64,000 bases of DNA, taken from assembly GCF_050003625.1 (NCBI RefSeq), contig NC_134398.1:111762145-111826144 (forward strand), read 5' to 3'. A program made the position numbers and the translations under genes. Shown piece after piece: positions 31,057-41,805 of this stretch (the first letter of the stretch is position 1; every line of letters starts with the position of its first letter). The notes under the pieces were generated by a model, which was given only the letters and a program-made list of their open reading frames with translations, was not told the DNA's origin and did not search any database. The stretch is from Haematobia irritans. Taxonomy: Eukaryota > Arthropoda > Insecta > Diptera > Muscidae.

Positions 31057-32017
31057 CACTCAGAAAATTTAACGTCGTAACTACAAGTAAATTCCATAAT
31101 ATTGAGTAGTTCAAAATTTTACTCACAGTTAGTTAAATTTAACAGTTAAATTTAGCTAACTGTGAGTAAAAATTAAATTAACTCAGTGGAAGTAAATTGA
31201 ACTTACGGCCATTACCAGCAAAATGGTTAAGAACTCCCAATGAGTTCGTAAATGGACTGAAGCAAATATAATAATACGAACGAAGAAGTTTCTCAGCGTT
31301 ACCGAACTTTTACTGTGCAATATTACGAAGTCTAGTTGGACACGAAATTTCCGTTTTTAGTATAAATAAACTAACGATGAATGTCAATTCTAACTACCGT
31401 TGAGTGAATCTATTTCTAGACAATAGTTCGTCTCCGAAACATGTGCTCATGTGGTGTTTCTAAAAATAGACACCCTTGACTGTGTGTGTTAATGAATAGA
31501 TGCAACCAAGCAAGAAAATAATAAGAATCACATTTGGTTGTTGATGAGTATAAGAGCTAAGTGGCCCAGTGGATAGTGTGTTTAGTTAGAAAACTGATGG
31601 TACGCGGTTTGATCCTCCGTCCGGACAAAAGGTAAAATTTTATAAAATGATAAAAATAAAATCCAATAAATGATTCTAAAGGATTTGTACTACAGAAGAG
31701 TAAGTGGTTTGTACTAAATATAATATGACATGTAGAAATGGGGATCCTCCCCCTTGATGTATCCTTGCTCCAAGTCACCAGGTGGTCTAGGAAATCCGGA
31801 ACATTATTTTTTTCGTTTTTAAAAAATGTATTATTTAGTTAATTTTTTACTTCTGAACAGTTAAATTTGAACTTGATAAAAGTTAAAACAAATTACTAAC
31901 GTATAGGAAAATGTTGAACTTACTATGGGTACATGCTTCTTTAGCCACATACAAAGTTCAATATTAACACTGGTTAGTTAAAAATAACTCGCTAATGGGT
32001 TCACTCTTCTCTGAGTG
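31057..32017. mobile_element. Non-autonomous CACTCAG element carrying its own tRNA-like module
   Basis: The ends CACTCAGAAAA and TTCTCTGAGTG are inverted, and TA lies on each side (31055-31056 and 32018-32019). Removing it restores the family spacer 'ataacagctacgtagccc' seen in other copies. Near 31130 the inverted pair 'cagttaaatttagctaactg' gives a local palindrome. A tRNA-like module with the same tail as module V lies at 31557-31624. No protein. Confidence 0.8.
31557..31624 (+). other. tRNA-like module V, variant
   Basis: 'GTGGCCCAGTGGATAG' resembles the A-box arm of arginine tRNAs, and the B box is 'GGTTTGATCCTCC'. It is followed by 'acaaaaggtaaaatt' as after the other V modules, so the inserted element and its host share this component. 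Confidence 0.6.
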
Positions 32018-32019
32018 TA

Positions 32020-32086
32020 CGTAGCCCAGTGGATAGTGTGTTGGCTTACAGACTGTATGGTCCTCGGTTCGATTCTCCGTCCAGGC
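32020..32086 (+). other. tRNA-like module V of family C
   Basis: 'GTAGCCCAGTGGATAG', then 'TTGGCTTACAGA' and B box 'GGTTCGATTCTCC'. It begins at the TA duplicated by the element at 31057-32017. Confidence 0.6.
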
Positions 32087-32956
32087 GAAAGGTAAAATTT
32101 AACAAATTTATAAAATTGAATAATTTCTTCAGCATTGTTTGTATTACAGAAGAAGGCCCTACGAACTAAAAAATCTCGTTGAAGTGAGTGGGATATGAGG
32201 GAATATGCAATTAAGCAGAAATATTTTTTTTAGCACAATCTTCTTTGGGAGAAAATGTTCCAAGCATATATTTTTGGGCTCAAAATGCTTCCAAACATAT
32301 AATATGCTCACATAAAACAAAAATAATAATGTTCCGGCAATATCTAATAATATATGTGCTTCCTGCAAAATATGATTGGAACATATGTTAGAGAAGCAAT
32401 TTTTTTGAGGGTGTAGAATACCGAAAAAGGAAAGTGGACATTTTAAGATTCAAGTTAACTTTTTTGATTGCAATTGGGCATTTGGTTTCTACTTTTTAGG
32501 GAACTTCTAATCCTTCTGATTAAATTACTGTTTGGGAGAGAATTATTTTGCGTTTACTTTTGAAGTTTCCACCATGCGGGGTTAATGAAGAAAATGTAAT
32601 TAAACTCTCGCATAAAGGAAACTGTGAACTAAAAGTAAGGCAAGGAATATATAGCTACAAATAATCACTATTATATTCACGCTTAGTTCATAGAATTCAT
32701 GGAATTGTTGAACCATACCACTATGGGGCCAATGGTCAGTTTTTGAGGCAATAAATCACAGGAAACAGCTAGACCTTTAAAATTTCGTACAGATGATTAT
32801 AATGTATTCTTAAGACTTCAGTAAAAAAATTAAGACATTCGGGCAGTACCACGCCCATTTCCAGTACGGGTATTAAAGTGCTTCTCCAGGTGGAGACCCC
32901 TGGAAAATAATTCTTGAAATTTAGCGATAGCACTGCTCTGAAATGAAATCCTGTTT

Positions 32957-33180
32957 TAGACGAAATCAGCTGATCCTTATGTAAAAAGAACTCCTGAAAC
33001 AGAATGACTGCCCATTTTGCCCCATCATGCCTAGTTTTCGAGATATCCCTGAAACAATTTTTTTCTGACATTTTTCATAAATAAAGAAGATATCTCGAAA
33101 ACTAGATGTGATGGGGCAAAACGGGAAGTAAATTCGGATTCAGGAGGTCATTTTACATAAGGATCTGCTAGTTTCGTCTA
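32957..33180. repeat. Long imperfect inverted repeat in the second Transib
   Basis: The arm 32957-33047 (with 'tgatccttatgtaaaa' and 'cattttgccccatca') is the diverged reverse complement of 33089-33180 (with 'gatggggcaaaacg' and 'ttttacataaggatc'), around a loop of about 40 nt. A transcript would fold into a hairpin of about 90 bp. Confidence 0.85.
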
Positions 33181-33462
33181 AAGAAGGTCTCAAAAGATGA
33201 TTTTTGCAGAACAGTGTAATTGCATCATTCTGTTGGAGATAACATTTATTTATCAACTGACTTTAAATTACAAACTAATTTATATTAATACATTTCAGAA
33301 AATTACTTTTAAAATGAATCAATTTCTTGTTGTGAGTGTTTAAAACATACTGGGTGTTTGGATACAATATTCAAAATTTAATCAATCTAAAAAGAGAGAA
33401 TTTTGTTAATACTCGTATGTACAAAATAATTGGCTTTTGTACAAAATTCTTACTTGAAAATT

Positions 33463-34203
33463 TTATGTTTCATCAACTTCTAATTCAAAATTAAAATGAA
33501 ATGGATCCTCTTCGTAATCTTCAGAATCTGAAACATCTTTATTTATAGCTGCACGTGACGTACTTGGCAGTTGATACTCAGGGATATTCGCAATTTTTAA
33601 AAGAGAAATAACATATCTTGGAAGCTGCAAACTTCTCTTTTTTGAAAGACGATTTTTCAGATATATACTTGATAATAACGGGTCTGAAGAATCCAGGGCC
33701 CTGTTAAAAATATCCATTATATTATGCTCCCTAGAATCCTTTCGTGCATGCTCAATGCGGTCCTTTTTGTAAAATTTATTTCTCGCCTCAGATGCATTTT
33801 CACCAGCACATCCGAGAGGTACAATTGACGCTTGCAATATTTGGAAAGAATGTGCTAAAATTTTATGCAAAGTCGCTGACATTGGGTACCACTCGTAATG
33901 TTTAAAATATATCTCTGCAGTTTCATAGCAAAATTTTTGCAAGTGGTCGGCACTTATTTCAAATTCAGAGTTAATTGTGATAAGAATTGTATGTAAATGT
34001 TTTAAAAGTTCGATATTAATGTTGGTTATAGAAGAAAATAATTCCAGATTAAAAAATGCTTTTCGTGCCGTATTGCCGTCATTCGTGGACCCGCTTCTAT
34101 TGCTTTTCGGCTTGTGGACATGAAGGCCCATTTTTTGCCAAAATTGTTCTTGAATTTCGCGCTTTCTCTTTAGCATAAGGACTTTCAGTTGGTAACATTA
34201 ATG
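33463..34203 (-). pseudogene. Transib-type (RAG1-like) transposase, C-terminal third
   Basis: The frame enters at 34203 without a natural start (first ATG at 34176) and reads KREIQEQFWQKMGLHVHKPK, then STNDGNTARKAFF, the counterpart of GNTNDGNTNRRFF in the other Transib. YEWYPMSATLHKILAHS follows, then GCAGENASEARNKFY, which should hold the terminal catalytic glutamate, and SSDPLLSSIYLKNRLSK. An acidic tail (SDSEDYEEDPFHF) ends at 33463. The region with both catalytic aspartates and the zinc-binding pair has been deleted upstream. The frame itself is open over about 237 codons with no stop, which suggests recent deletion. Confidence 0.88.
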
Positions 34204-34808
34204 GGTTTTCTATCATTTTCCAACCAAAAGTTAAATATATCCAAATTTTTAACTTTTACGTTATATGAAAATAGATTTTTATAAAATGGTGCAGATTGGA
34301 GCAGCTAATTTTTCCAAAAACTAATAGTACACATTATTACCTTCCTCCACACATAAATTGTTTCACGGATACGCTCGGATAAAGAAAGTTCTACTCCACA
34401 GAACATATGGACGACAACAAAAATTACACAAAATAGACAGCACATGCGACACAAAAAACTATTCATCAAATCAATTTTTTTTTTCTTAATTTAATAACAT
34501 GTTGCTTTGCATACCTTTAAAAGTGTATTCCATTTTACAAAATTTTTATAATTTTAAAATTTTGTGCTTGACGGCCAAAATGACTTTGTTGTTTGTTTAT
34601 TGTTGAATATCAGAAAATGTAGCAAAATAAAATATGACAACTTTGACTGCTCGGCATGTCATCATGAGGTGTTACCAGATTTTAATATTTGATATTTGGG
34701 TGTTTCAATGTGTTATATGTAAAATTCCGTTATTATTATTTTTAAATAGTTGACTTAAAAAATTGACTTTTTGCCTCAAAGACCTGTCATTGGCCCCACA
34801 GTGCATAC

Positions 34809-35535
34809 TGGAGATAAGGGTAATTTCCAGGAATAATTAGATTTCACTATAATCCAAATAGGTTTTTTTTGCAATAAGGGAAAGTAACGTGAATTTGTCA
34901 TCAGTTTGACGATGGTTTTTATTTTTTTTTGTGTACAAAAGTGTTATGATGTGTTTGTATTCAGCTTATAATATATACCTACGTTTGTTGCTTGCAACAA
35001 ATCACTTAATTGCGAGAGAACATGTTTAGCTACATGTTGCCACGATTATTTTCGTGCTGACAAGTAGTCAAAATTGTGACTTTATGGTACCGGTACGCGA
35101 AGTCGTACTATCATTGAGTGTGTACATAATCGTGCCCTGGGGCAATTCATATACTGCGAGTTGCGGTCCCCGTATGAGTTATCGCTTTTCGTTTGACAAG
35201 AGAGTTAACCTTACTTCCTTTGTAATTAAGACTTTTAGAGTTACAGAAGCGTGTACAAATCTTGAAGCTCTTAGAAATCCGGAATTAATTGAGGAATCCA
35301 TTTAGGATTTTCTTTGATTATTGTCAAATTCAACTTATTATAAAATTACATTTAAAGGTAATTTTGAATTTTGGAATTGATTTGTGTATTAGTGGAATCA
35401 TGAATTGGGTTTTGTACTTAGGAAACGGTTTTATATCTGGCTCAAGGAGCCGCCCGGCTTTGCCTTTGGAATTTGAGCAAACATGGAATTGTGTGAAAAC
35501 CAGCGAACAGAAGAATTATTCCGGCATTTGCCCGG
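34809..35535. other. Interval without recognised gene
   Basis: Short open frames only. No domain or repeat family recognised. Confidence 0.4.
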
Positions 35536-35539
35536 AATT

Positions 35540-35668
35540 CTCCCAATATCCATCTTTTTCAAATCATCAAGTTCTGACATTCTTCGAATCACCAAGTTCG
35601 GAAATTCGTCAATCTCCAAGATCTGGAATTCGCCAATTCCCCAAGCTCTGGAAGTCTTCAAATAGCTA
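35540..35668. repeat. Degenerate minisatellite, about 25-bp period
   Basis: Five units of the type 'tcaccaagttcggaaattcg' (the clearest near 35593) occur in a row, each ending 'tcaa' or 'tcgaa'. The period varies between 24 and 27 bp, so units have drifted. Confidence 0.55.
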
Positions 35669-35669
35669 A

Positions 35670-37100
35670 GAACTGCAAGATATTCGTTATCAGGAAGCTA
35701 CATGCGATCAGGTGACCTACGTAGAATAAATTCCCAGGTGGATGACAGTACAGTGAACATACACGTGATTTTACCTGCCAGTGCGTCACCCAAGAAAAAC
35801 AAATTGTCCCTTACTCGAATTGGTTCTGTTTTGCACTCGCTTAGGAATAGTCGGGTAGGACACAAATAAAAAGAAAAATTCTCAATCAAAGTCTGTTCAC
35901 AACCTCCCGAAAATAGATTATTTCGATGTGATAAAGTCACACACATTCACAATTTAAGTCCAGATTTAAATTGTATCGAGGCTCTCGACATAACAACCAA
36001 GTCAACCCAATTAAATTATGAAGCGAATCATTAAATCTATAATGTCCATAATTTAAAGAACAAAAAAAAAAAAAAAACGCGGTGAAACGTAAATTAGACA
36101 TTAATTTTAGTTAAGAAATATTGAAGTTTTTTCACAATTTTAAAATGTGGCGGTATGGCATGTAATGAACACAAAATTTACATTATTTTAAAATTATAGT
36201 AATAGTCCAGAGAATCAGTAAAAAACAAAACTACAAGAGTAAAGAAACTCAAGCCAACAATTCTAAACAACGTTGAGGCTTCGTCGTTGTTGCTGGAATT
36301 TGGTGAGTACTTTTCAATATGAATATACATGTGTAATTTGAACCAAAGAAATTCTTTACTGATCATACCATACCCCCTAATACCAAGAGAGAGAGAGAGA
36401 CATAGTAAAAGGAAAAATAAAATAACATTGCATATCGTATCACACATAAAGTTTGAATGGAAATCAAAATCAATAATAATGAAAGTAACGAGTAATAATT
36501 CGTAGTAATTCATATTTCTATGATCTTCTTCTTCTTCGTATTCTTTGCTGCTTTTTATCAATGAAATTTTACTAGTCTCTCTTTCCACCTTCATAGTTCA
36601 TAGTACTTCATAGTTATTTGTTTACGCACGTATAACAAAAGAAATTATGAATTTATATATTGTAATTCTCTAAAATGCTAGAAAAAATTACAATCTGAGT
36701 GAATTTGTTTCGTATGTATATAAATCTTTGTACTACTTTAAGTATGTTGTTAACTTCGGACGGTAGGTTCATGAATTATGTTCAATAAAATTGAAATGGA
36801 TTGCTAAGAGAATCATAAGTTTTTTCCTGTAGGCATGAGTTGAGAGGATTTTCAATTTGGGTTCCTATAACAAACTTTATGTCGCCATTAGGATTTGGAA
36901 GGAGAGGGGCGAGTGTTCCCATAACAGCAGGGAATTCGCTTTATTCAGAATGTGATTGATAATTCCTTTTAATTTTTGGTAATCATTTAGGGGTTTTAGT
37001 TTATTGCTTGCTTGGTTCACTTAATGCTCACATCAATATTTAAGTTTTTAGGGAGTCTAGGATAAAATATCTGTTTTATACATGAAGTTGATGAAAAAAG
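35670..37100. other. AT-rich interval, no gene seen
   Basis: Contains a (GA)n tract near 36385-36401 and an A tract near 36061-36077. The longest frame (36178-36594, minus) is composed of hydrophobic AT-codons and looks like chance. Confidence 0.4.
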
Positions 37101-37254
37101 GCTTGAAAGAATTTTCCCCAAAGAAGATTGTGCTCATTCCCTCACATAATTTTCACTTCCACGAAATTTTTTAGTTCTTGGCACCTTTTTCTGTAATACA
37201 AATAATGTTGAAGAAACTATTCAATTTTATAAATTTTACCTTTCGCCTGGACGG

Positions 37255-37313
37255 AGAATCGAACCGAGGACCATACAGTTTGTAAGCTAACACACTATCC
37301 ACTGGGCTACGTA
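37255..37313 (-). other. tRNA-like module V
   Basis: Minus strand: 'GTAGCCCAGTGGATAG' A-box arm and B box 'GGTTCGATTCTCC'. Nearly identical to 32020-32086. Confidence 0.6.
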
Positions 37314-37429
37314 GCTGTTATAGTCACCAGTAGAAAATTATCGTTATAAGTTACATTTATATAGCATAGTTTGCAGCGCCCACGAGCACATGCAAACATA
37401 AACATATTTAACAGAAACATACATTTGTT

Positions 37430-37501
37430 GGCCACGTGGAGCAGTGGTCAGAATGTCTGCCTTGCATGCAAAGGGTCGTGGGTTCAATCCCTGCTCCGAC
37501 C
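37430..37501 (+). other. tRNA-like module A
   Basis: 'GGCCACGTGGAGCAGTGG', 'CTTGCATGCAAAG' and B box 'GGGTTCAATCCC'. Divergent from module V across a spacer of about 115 bp holding 'ttatatagcatag'. Confidence 0.6.
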
Positions 37502-38547
37502 GAACACATTTTTTTTTTTAATTTACACATTTATATATACATTTATATTTATACTATATTAAATTTTTATAATAAAACTTCGAAATGTGGGTTATTATTA
37601 ACTTCGAAATTTGGGTTATTATCAGAAACGTTGCTTGATATAACCGAAATGGATTAAACGTTTGGATAAAATATTATTTTTGTATTGCAAAAATAACAAT
37701 TTTGTAACAAAAAACTGTTTTTGGTATAAAAGTTTGAAATTTTGGAAGGAATTCAAAAACTAACAAAAGAAGAACATGGGGTCGAGTATAAACATACATA
37801 AATAATTTTATAATATACACATAAATTTATTTAGGCGTGCACAGTTTTTTACTAGCATTTAACACCATTTTAAATGCATTCAAGACTGATCGTGTTTTGT
37901 ACTTAATTTCATTTTTACCTTTAAGGCAGGTATTAAGTTGGCATTATTGCTCTAAAATGACCTTGTTTTGCCTTTTACTTTTCTTTAATAATTCGTTTAA
38001 AGAAAATAAACTTTTTCAATTGTTTTAGCTGAAAAACTTGAATTTAATGCCCGCTTTTATATTTGAAAGTGTCCGTCAACTCCTCTTGGACAACTTATTA
38101 ATAAAGAGGAACTAAACTTTTTTTATACATTTTACTGTTTAATTTTTCACTATTTCCTCCTTTTTTCATTTTACTGTCGCAACTCTAAAAAGAGTATTGT
38201 GTCATTTCGTTTCATGCTGTTTTTTTTTTTTTCAAATGTCTATTCTCTTGGTTTCGAATGTCTATTCTCTTTACTCCGAATACTCATTCTAATATTCAAA
38301 TTAAATAATATTTAGAATTAAGCATATCCAATTTTTGGCCTTATAATAAAACAGTTTTCCGAAACAACATACTAGCGGTTTCACAGAAATTGCTCTCTTT
38401 TGATTCTCTCGCTGTGTTATGTTGATATCTTTCGTCAACCCTCCCGGTTTCCATCTCTACTTCTTTCTCTATACTCTCTCCCTGTCGCTCTCTGAATAAA
38501 ATATCACAACATATATATATTTACTCGAAATTTATATATGTTTACAT

Positions 38548-40775
38548 CAGCGTTGCCAATTTAGCTATTTTCCCGCTAGATTTGGTTTTTTTTTGAAGAC
38601 TTTAGCGGGAAAAAATGTATTTAGCTTTTAGCTTTTTTCTGGCTTTTTTCGTGACCCTTTTAGCTATTTTTGTTTTTTTTTCTACATGTTTCTATTGAAA
38701 TAATGATAAAACGGCGTTTTTATCTAAGCCTTGCTGTATGAATGAGGTTTTCCACATATTTCAAAGCTCAGTTGAAACATTAATAATGATTCCAGCCATT
38801 ATGCGGGCATTTTTGCAGCAAATACACCTTGTTGTACAGTTCTTTCCTCCTATCCATAAAAGTTATAGTAAACTTTAAATCTACTATTACCATACAAATT
38901 TGTTAGATAAACTGTCAGTAAATTTTTGGGAATATTAGCATTTGACTCGATTATCCTTTTTATTTTATTATAATATTCGAAAGTTATTACGATATTACTA
39001 AATTAAAATAGTAGATATGAATTGCTTTGTGAACTGAAAAATATTGTCGTGAGGCCAAAGATTTCATCTCCTTAAAATACGAACGCGAATTTTGGTTATA
39101 ATATCATTTTTGAATTTCTCTTATATAAACTGTTTTCCTTGTCCAAAAGCCGATAAAGTCGTTTTGTCCTTATAGTTAAGTGATTCTACTTAAAAGTGGG
39201 TATCTTTTCATGAAAGAAGGCTACGGAAATTTTAGTTGGCGTTAGCACGTTTTTAAAGCACTTTGATAGCTCATGAAGAAAAGGAAAATGTTTTTACTGG
39301 GAAATGTAAACTGTAGGTATTTTCTACAATTTAAATAAAAGTAGTGTATTTCGAATTTCTCACAATTTCAAAACCAAACAAAAATTTTATTTAAAAAAAG
39401 ACAAATTATTTTGTTTGCCAAATCCAAAGTATGCTTACATTATTTAATATTTTAAAATAACAAGTAAATAAAATATATGTGTTGAGAAGGTAGTTCCCAC
39501 AAAACGAAGGACTTCCAGTAAAAATTTGTGATAGTAATCAAAATGTATCGAATACGCAAACAGAGATAATATGACTTAGATATTATTACAGTCTCACAGA
39601 AGTAGAATTAAAATGAAAATAATAAGCATTGTAAGTGAAATAAAGTCTTTGTTTGTTAAATTTCAATCAAAAATGTGACTTTTGATACAAAAAAATTTTG
39701 CTTTTTTCTAGCTATTTTTATACCCAGCACCATAGAATGGTGACGGGGGTATAATAAGTTTGTCATTCCGTTTGTAACACATCGAAATATCGATTTCCGA
39801 CTATATAAAGTATATATATTCTTGATCAGGGAGAAATTCTAAGACGATATAACGATGTCCGTCTGTCTGTCTGTTGTACTCACGCTACAGTCTTCAATAA
39901 CGAAGCAATCGTGCTGAAATTTTGCACAAACTCGTCTTTTGTCTGCAGGCAGGTCAAGTTCGAAGATGGGCTATATCGGTCCAGGTTTTGATATAGTCCC
40001 CATATAAACAGACCTCCCGATTTGGGGTCTTGGGCTTATATAGTCGTAGTTTTTATCTATTTGCCTGAAATTAGAAATCTAGAGGTATTGTAGGACCACA
40101 AATACGTGTGCCAAAAAATGTGAGTATCTGTTTTTATCCAATTTGTCTGAAATTGGAAATCTAGAGGTATTTTAGGACCATAAAGAGGTGTGCCGAAAAT
40201 GGTGAGTATCGGTCCATATTTTAGTATAGCCCCCATAAGAACGATCTCCCGATTTAACCGTAGTTTTTATCAGATTTGCCTGAAATTGTAAATATTCTGG
40301 TATTTTAGGCTCACAAAAACGTGTATCGGTTTTTATCAGTCCATTTGGTAAAGCCTTCATATAGACTGACTTCACTTCTTGAGGGTATAGAAGGCGCACT
40401 GATCATGAAAATTGCTTGAAACTCAATGTAAAATTTCCAGATTTTACTTCTACAGATTTAAGATTTCAAATCAAGACGTTATTTTATAATTTTCTTGCAC
40501 ACTTACAAGAGATGTTAATGATTCCTCTAAAACTCAAACAAACATGGTTCTTATAAATCTAGAATCTTATATAGTCCTCATAGGTGAAATCTTTAAAATT
40601 ATCATCGGGAAGTGTCCTCAAGCCCTCCTGAAATTTCAAAGGAAACCCTAATATTTGGTTCATGGTGGTGGGTATTTAAGATTCGGCCCGGCCGAACTTA
40701 CTGCTGTAGATACTTGTTTTAGCTATTTTTTGGGCAAATCTAGCGGTTTTTGTTGAAACAATTCTGGCAACGCTG
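38548..40775. mobile_element. hAT MITE, sister of 10802-11886, carrying a DINE-like insertion
   Basis: The ends CAGCGTTGCCA and TGGCAACGCTG are flanked by GTTTACAT (38540-38547 and 40776-40783), an 8-bp duplication. The subterminal 'ttcccgctagatttgg' and 'caaatctagcggtttt' match the first copy. A fragment of repeat family X lies near 39040-39250. The element at 39718-40718 is inserted near its right end. Confidence 0.9.
39718..40718 (-). mobile_element. Helentron/DINE-1-like element (subfamily H3)
   Basis: A terminal hairpin TATACCC...CACCAT/ATGGTG...GGGGTATA lies at 39719-39753, with a (GTCY)n core 'gtccgtctgtctgtctgt' at about 39856. The opposite end is 'gccgaactta...tacttgt' at 40691-40717, equivalent to the ACAAGTA start of the other DINE-like copies. 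It is nested inside a hAT that is nested inside family C. Confidence 0.6.
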
Positions 40776-41360
40776 GTTTACATTCACACATATTATTTTT
40801 ATGAAACATTCATGCCCAAACATAATATATTCTAACATATTAACATATGTGTCCAAAACATTTAGTGTTAGTTTAGAAACATTACATGTTTGCACTTAAA
40901 TATATTGTATTTAAAAATTGTGCCCGAAACCCATTTTTGTTATATAGGAACATATGAAAAACATATTTTTCTAACAGTGTAGGCTCCATTAAGTTAAAAC
41001 AAGGATACAGATCTCATTTATCGAAATTGCATTCTCTTTTTTCGATAGTATTAACAAAGCTATCCACGTAAAAATAGATGTCAGTTTAAAAATCGAAATT
41101 ATAACAGATACTTCAGATTAAACAAGTATATACGGCCGTAAGTTCGGCCAGGCCGAATCCTATGTACCCTCCACCATGGATTGCGTAGGAACTTCTACTA
41201 AAGGCTGTCATCCACAATCGAATTACTTGGGTTGCGATAACACTTGCCGATGGCAAGGTATCGTAAAACTTTTTAACACTGTCTTCTAAATTGTAAGTTA
41301 GCCCATACGGGGTATATATTAAACAAAAAAAGGCCGATTAAATACGTATATAATATAGTT

Positions 41361-41745
41361 TGACAAAATTTTCTATAGAAATGAAAACTTGACAAAATTT
41401 TCTATAGAAATAAAATTTTGACAAAATTTTCTATAGAAATAAAAACTTGACAAAATTTTCTATAGAAATAAAATGTTGACAAAATTTTCTATGGAGGTAA
41501 AATGTTGACAAAATTTTGTATAGAAATAAAATGTTGACAAAATTTTCTACAGAAATAAATTTTTTACAAAATTTTCTATAAAAATAAAATTTTGACAAAA
41601 CTTTCTATGGAAATAAAATTTTGACAAACATTTCTATAGAAATAAATGTTTGACAAAACTTTCTATAGAAATGAAATTTTGACACAACTTTCTATAGTAA
41701 TAAAATTTGACAAAATTTTCTATGGAAATAAAGTTTTGGTAGATT
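41361..41745 (+). repeat. 29-bp tandem array
   Basis: About 13 units of 'acaaaattttctatagaaat' plus 'aaaattttg', 28-30 bp each, with scattered substitutions. Each holds the 12-bp palindrome TTTCTATAGAAA. Confidence 0.9.
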
Positions 41746-41805
41746 ATTTTTGGCGATATGGACCAATTTTTGTGTAATAAGTCATCGGCTATATATAACT
41801 AAAGA

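Larger units (their letters stand above)
28161..32413 (+). mobile_element. Family-C twin tRNA-module element, full of nested insertions
   Basis: The left end CACTGTTAGAAACATATTTA and right end AATTTTTTTGAGGGTG are those of family C (compare 40979 back to 37105). TA flanks both (28159-28160 and 32414-32415). The family-C sequence breaks off near 28277 and resumes near 30117 ('tgtgatattttattcaggga'). The intervening block holds a Tc1 fragment, a short family-B element and unassigned DNA. A SINE fragment (30548-30738) and a CACTCAG element (31057-32017) are further insertions. No family-C protein is encoded. Confidence 0.6.
32719..34803 (-). mobile_element. Transib transposon of a second family, internally deleted
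   Basis: The ends are CACTATGGGGCCAATGGTCA (from 32719) and, inverted, CACTGTGGGGCCAATGACAG (from 34803). Both lead into TTTGAGGCAA. A 5-bp duplication CATAC flanks it (32714-32718 and 34804-34808). CAC termini with 5-bp duplications and a RAG1-like reading frame identify Transib. Apart from CAC and TGG, the terminal sequence is unlike that of 15525-18320, so this is a separate family. Only the 3' third of the transposase survives, and an inverted repeat of about 92 bp arms sits between it and the left end. Confidence 0.88.
37105..40979 (-). mobile_element. Family-C twin tRNA-module element with nested hAT
   Basis: The right end, inverted, is CACTGTTAGAAAAATATG with TA after it at 40980-40981. 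The left terminus GGGTGTA is missing, so that side is truncated near 37105. Both tRNA-like modules are present at 37255-37313 and 37430-37501. A 2.2-kb hAT element with its own insertion occupies 38548-40775. Family-C sequence reads across that insertion: '...atatatgtttacat' continues at 'gtttacattcacac'. Confidence 0.7.

Noticed and set aside
36178..36594. 138-aa minus-strand frame with membrane-like stretches
   Set aside because: The composition is what AT-rich DNA and a (GA)n/(CTT)n tract produce. No motif, no splice context, no family resemblance.
41361..41745. CRISPR-like array
   Set aside because: Units are contiguous 29-bp tandem repeats without unique spacers, in a eukaryotic transposon.
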